A stretch of 14,352 nucleotides of DNA from CAZSWR01 sp964610885 (lineage in GTDB: Bacteria > Bacteroidota > Ignavibacteria > Kapaibacteriales > UBA2268). Below the pieces are notes generated by a model. It made no database searches, was not told the DNA's origin, and saw only the letters and a program-made list of their open reading frames with translations. Every line of letters begins with the position of its first letter. Within the stretch, counting starts at the first letter, position 1. This document shows positions 14,347-14,352 of this stretch, piece by piece. Position numbers and translations under genes: made by a program. The stretch covers positions 1 to 14,352 of the forward strand of contig CAZSWR010000087.1 of the NCBI GenBank assembly GCA_964610885.1. Reading direction: 5' to 3'.

Positions 14347-14352
14347 GGGCGG

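Larger units (their letters stand above)
14000..14352. other. Gene-free upstream region of the surface-protein operon
   Basis: No credible gene is visible. The region holds a candidate promoter (14114-14121), a terminator-like hairpin (14083-14097), a tRNA-derived fragment (14251-14273) and the right copy of a dispersed inverted repeat (14294-14346). The stretch 14122-14250 is A/T-rich with nothing I can identify. Confidence 0.6.

Overview
The window looks like a metagenome-assembled scaffold (two runs of exactly 100 N, at 8981-9080 and 12533-12632) from a bacterium of the Bacteroidota/Chlorobiota side of the FCB group, most plausibly the Ignavibacteria/Kapabacteria area. The reasons are type IX secretion (T9SS)-like C-terminal domains on two secreted proteins, a large OmpA-family outer-membrane protein, Bacteroidota-type promoters (TTG, about 20 nt, TAnnTTTG), a glycine decarboxylase of the split GcvPA type, weak Shine-Dalgarno sequences and intergenic regions full of short interspersed repeats. 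The lineage is inferred; no rRNA gene is present.

Layout. 1-6243 is a minus-strand block. Read in its own direction it holds a T9SS-like secreted metalloprotease (6243-4369), a terminator (4312-4343), a beta-propeller lipoprotein (4287-3025) whose N-terminus is entered by a 104-nt repeat, and uvrA (2931-103), ending at a hairpin (27-59). A 425-nt divergent spacer (6244-6668) carries one predicted promoter per strand. The plus-strand block 6669-8938 holds gcvPA with its own terminator, a FtsB/DivIC-like division protein and a DUF6438-like lipoprotein. 8939-9473 has no gene but holds a scaffold gap and a pile-up of different repeats. 9474-13999 is a two-gene minus-strand operon: a large secreted surface protein (PKD/Ig-like and cohesin-like domains, T9SS-like tail, interrupted by the second gap) followed 44 nt later by an 803-aa outer-membrane protein with two OmpA-like peptidoglycan-binding domains. 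14000-14352 holds its leader, a tRNA-derived fragment and an inverted copy of a repeat also found at 9430.

How the genes relate. uvrA (DNA repair), gcvPA (glycine cleavage) and ftsB/divIC (division) are housekeeping genes. The accessory content concerns the cell envelope: two predicted T9SS cargos, two lipoproteins and an OmpA-type protein. The most suggestive unit is the 9474-13999 operon, a surface protein co-transcribed with a wall-anchored outer-membrane protein, bracketed by inverted repeat copies, with a tRNA fragment just outside. I see no defence system, CRISPR array or transposase. The other notable signals are repeat elements that reach into coding sequence, one at the start of the lipoprotein gene and one at the 3' end of uvrA.
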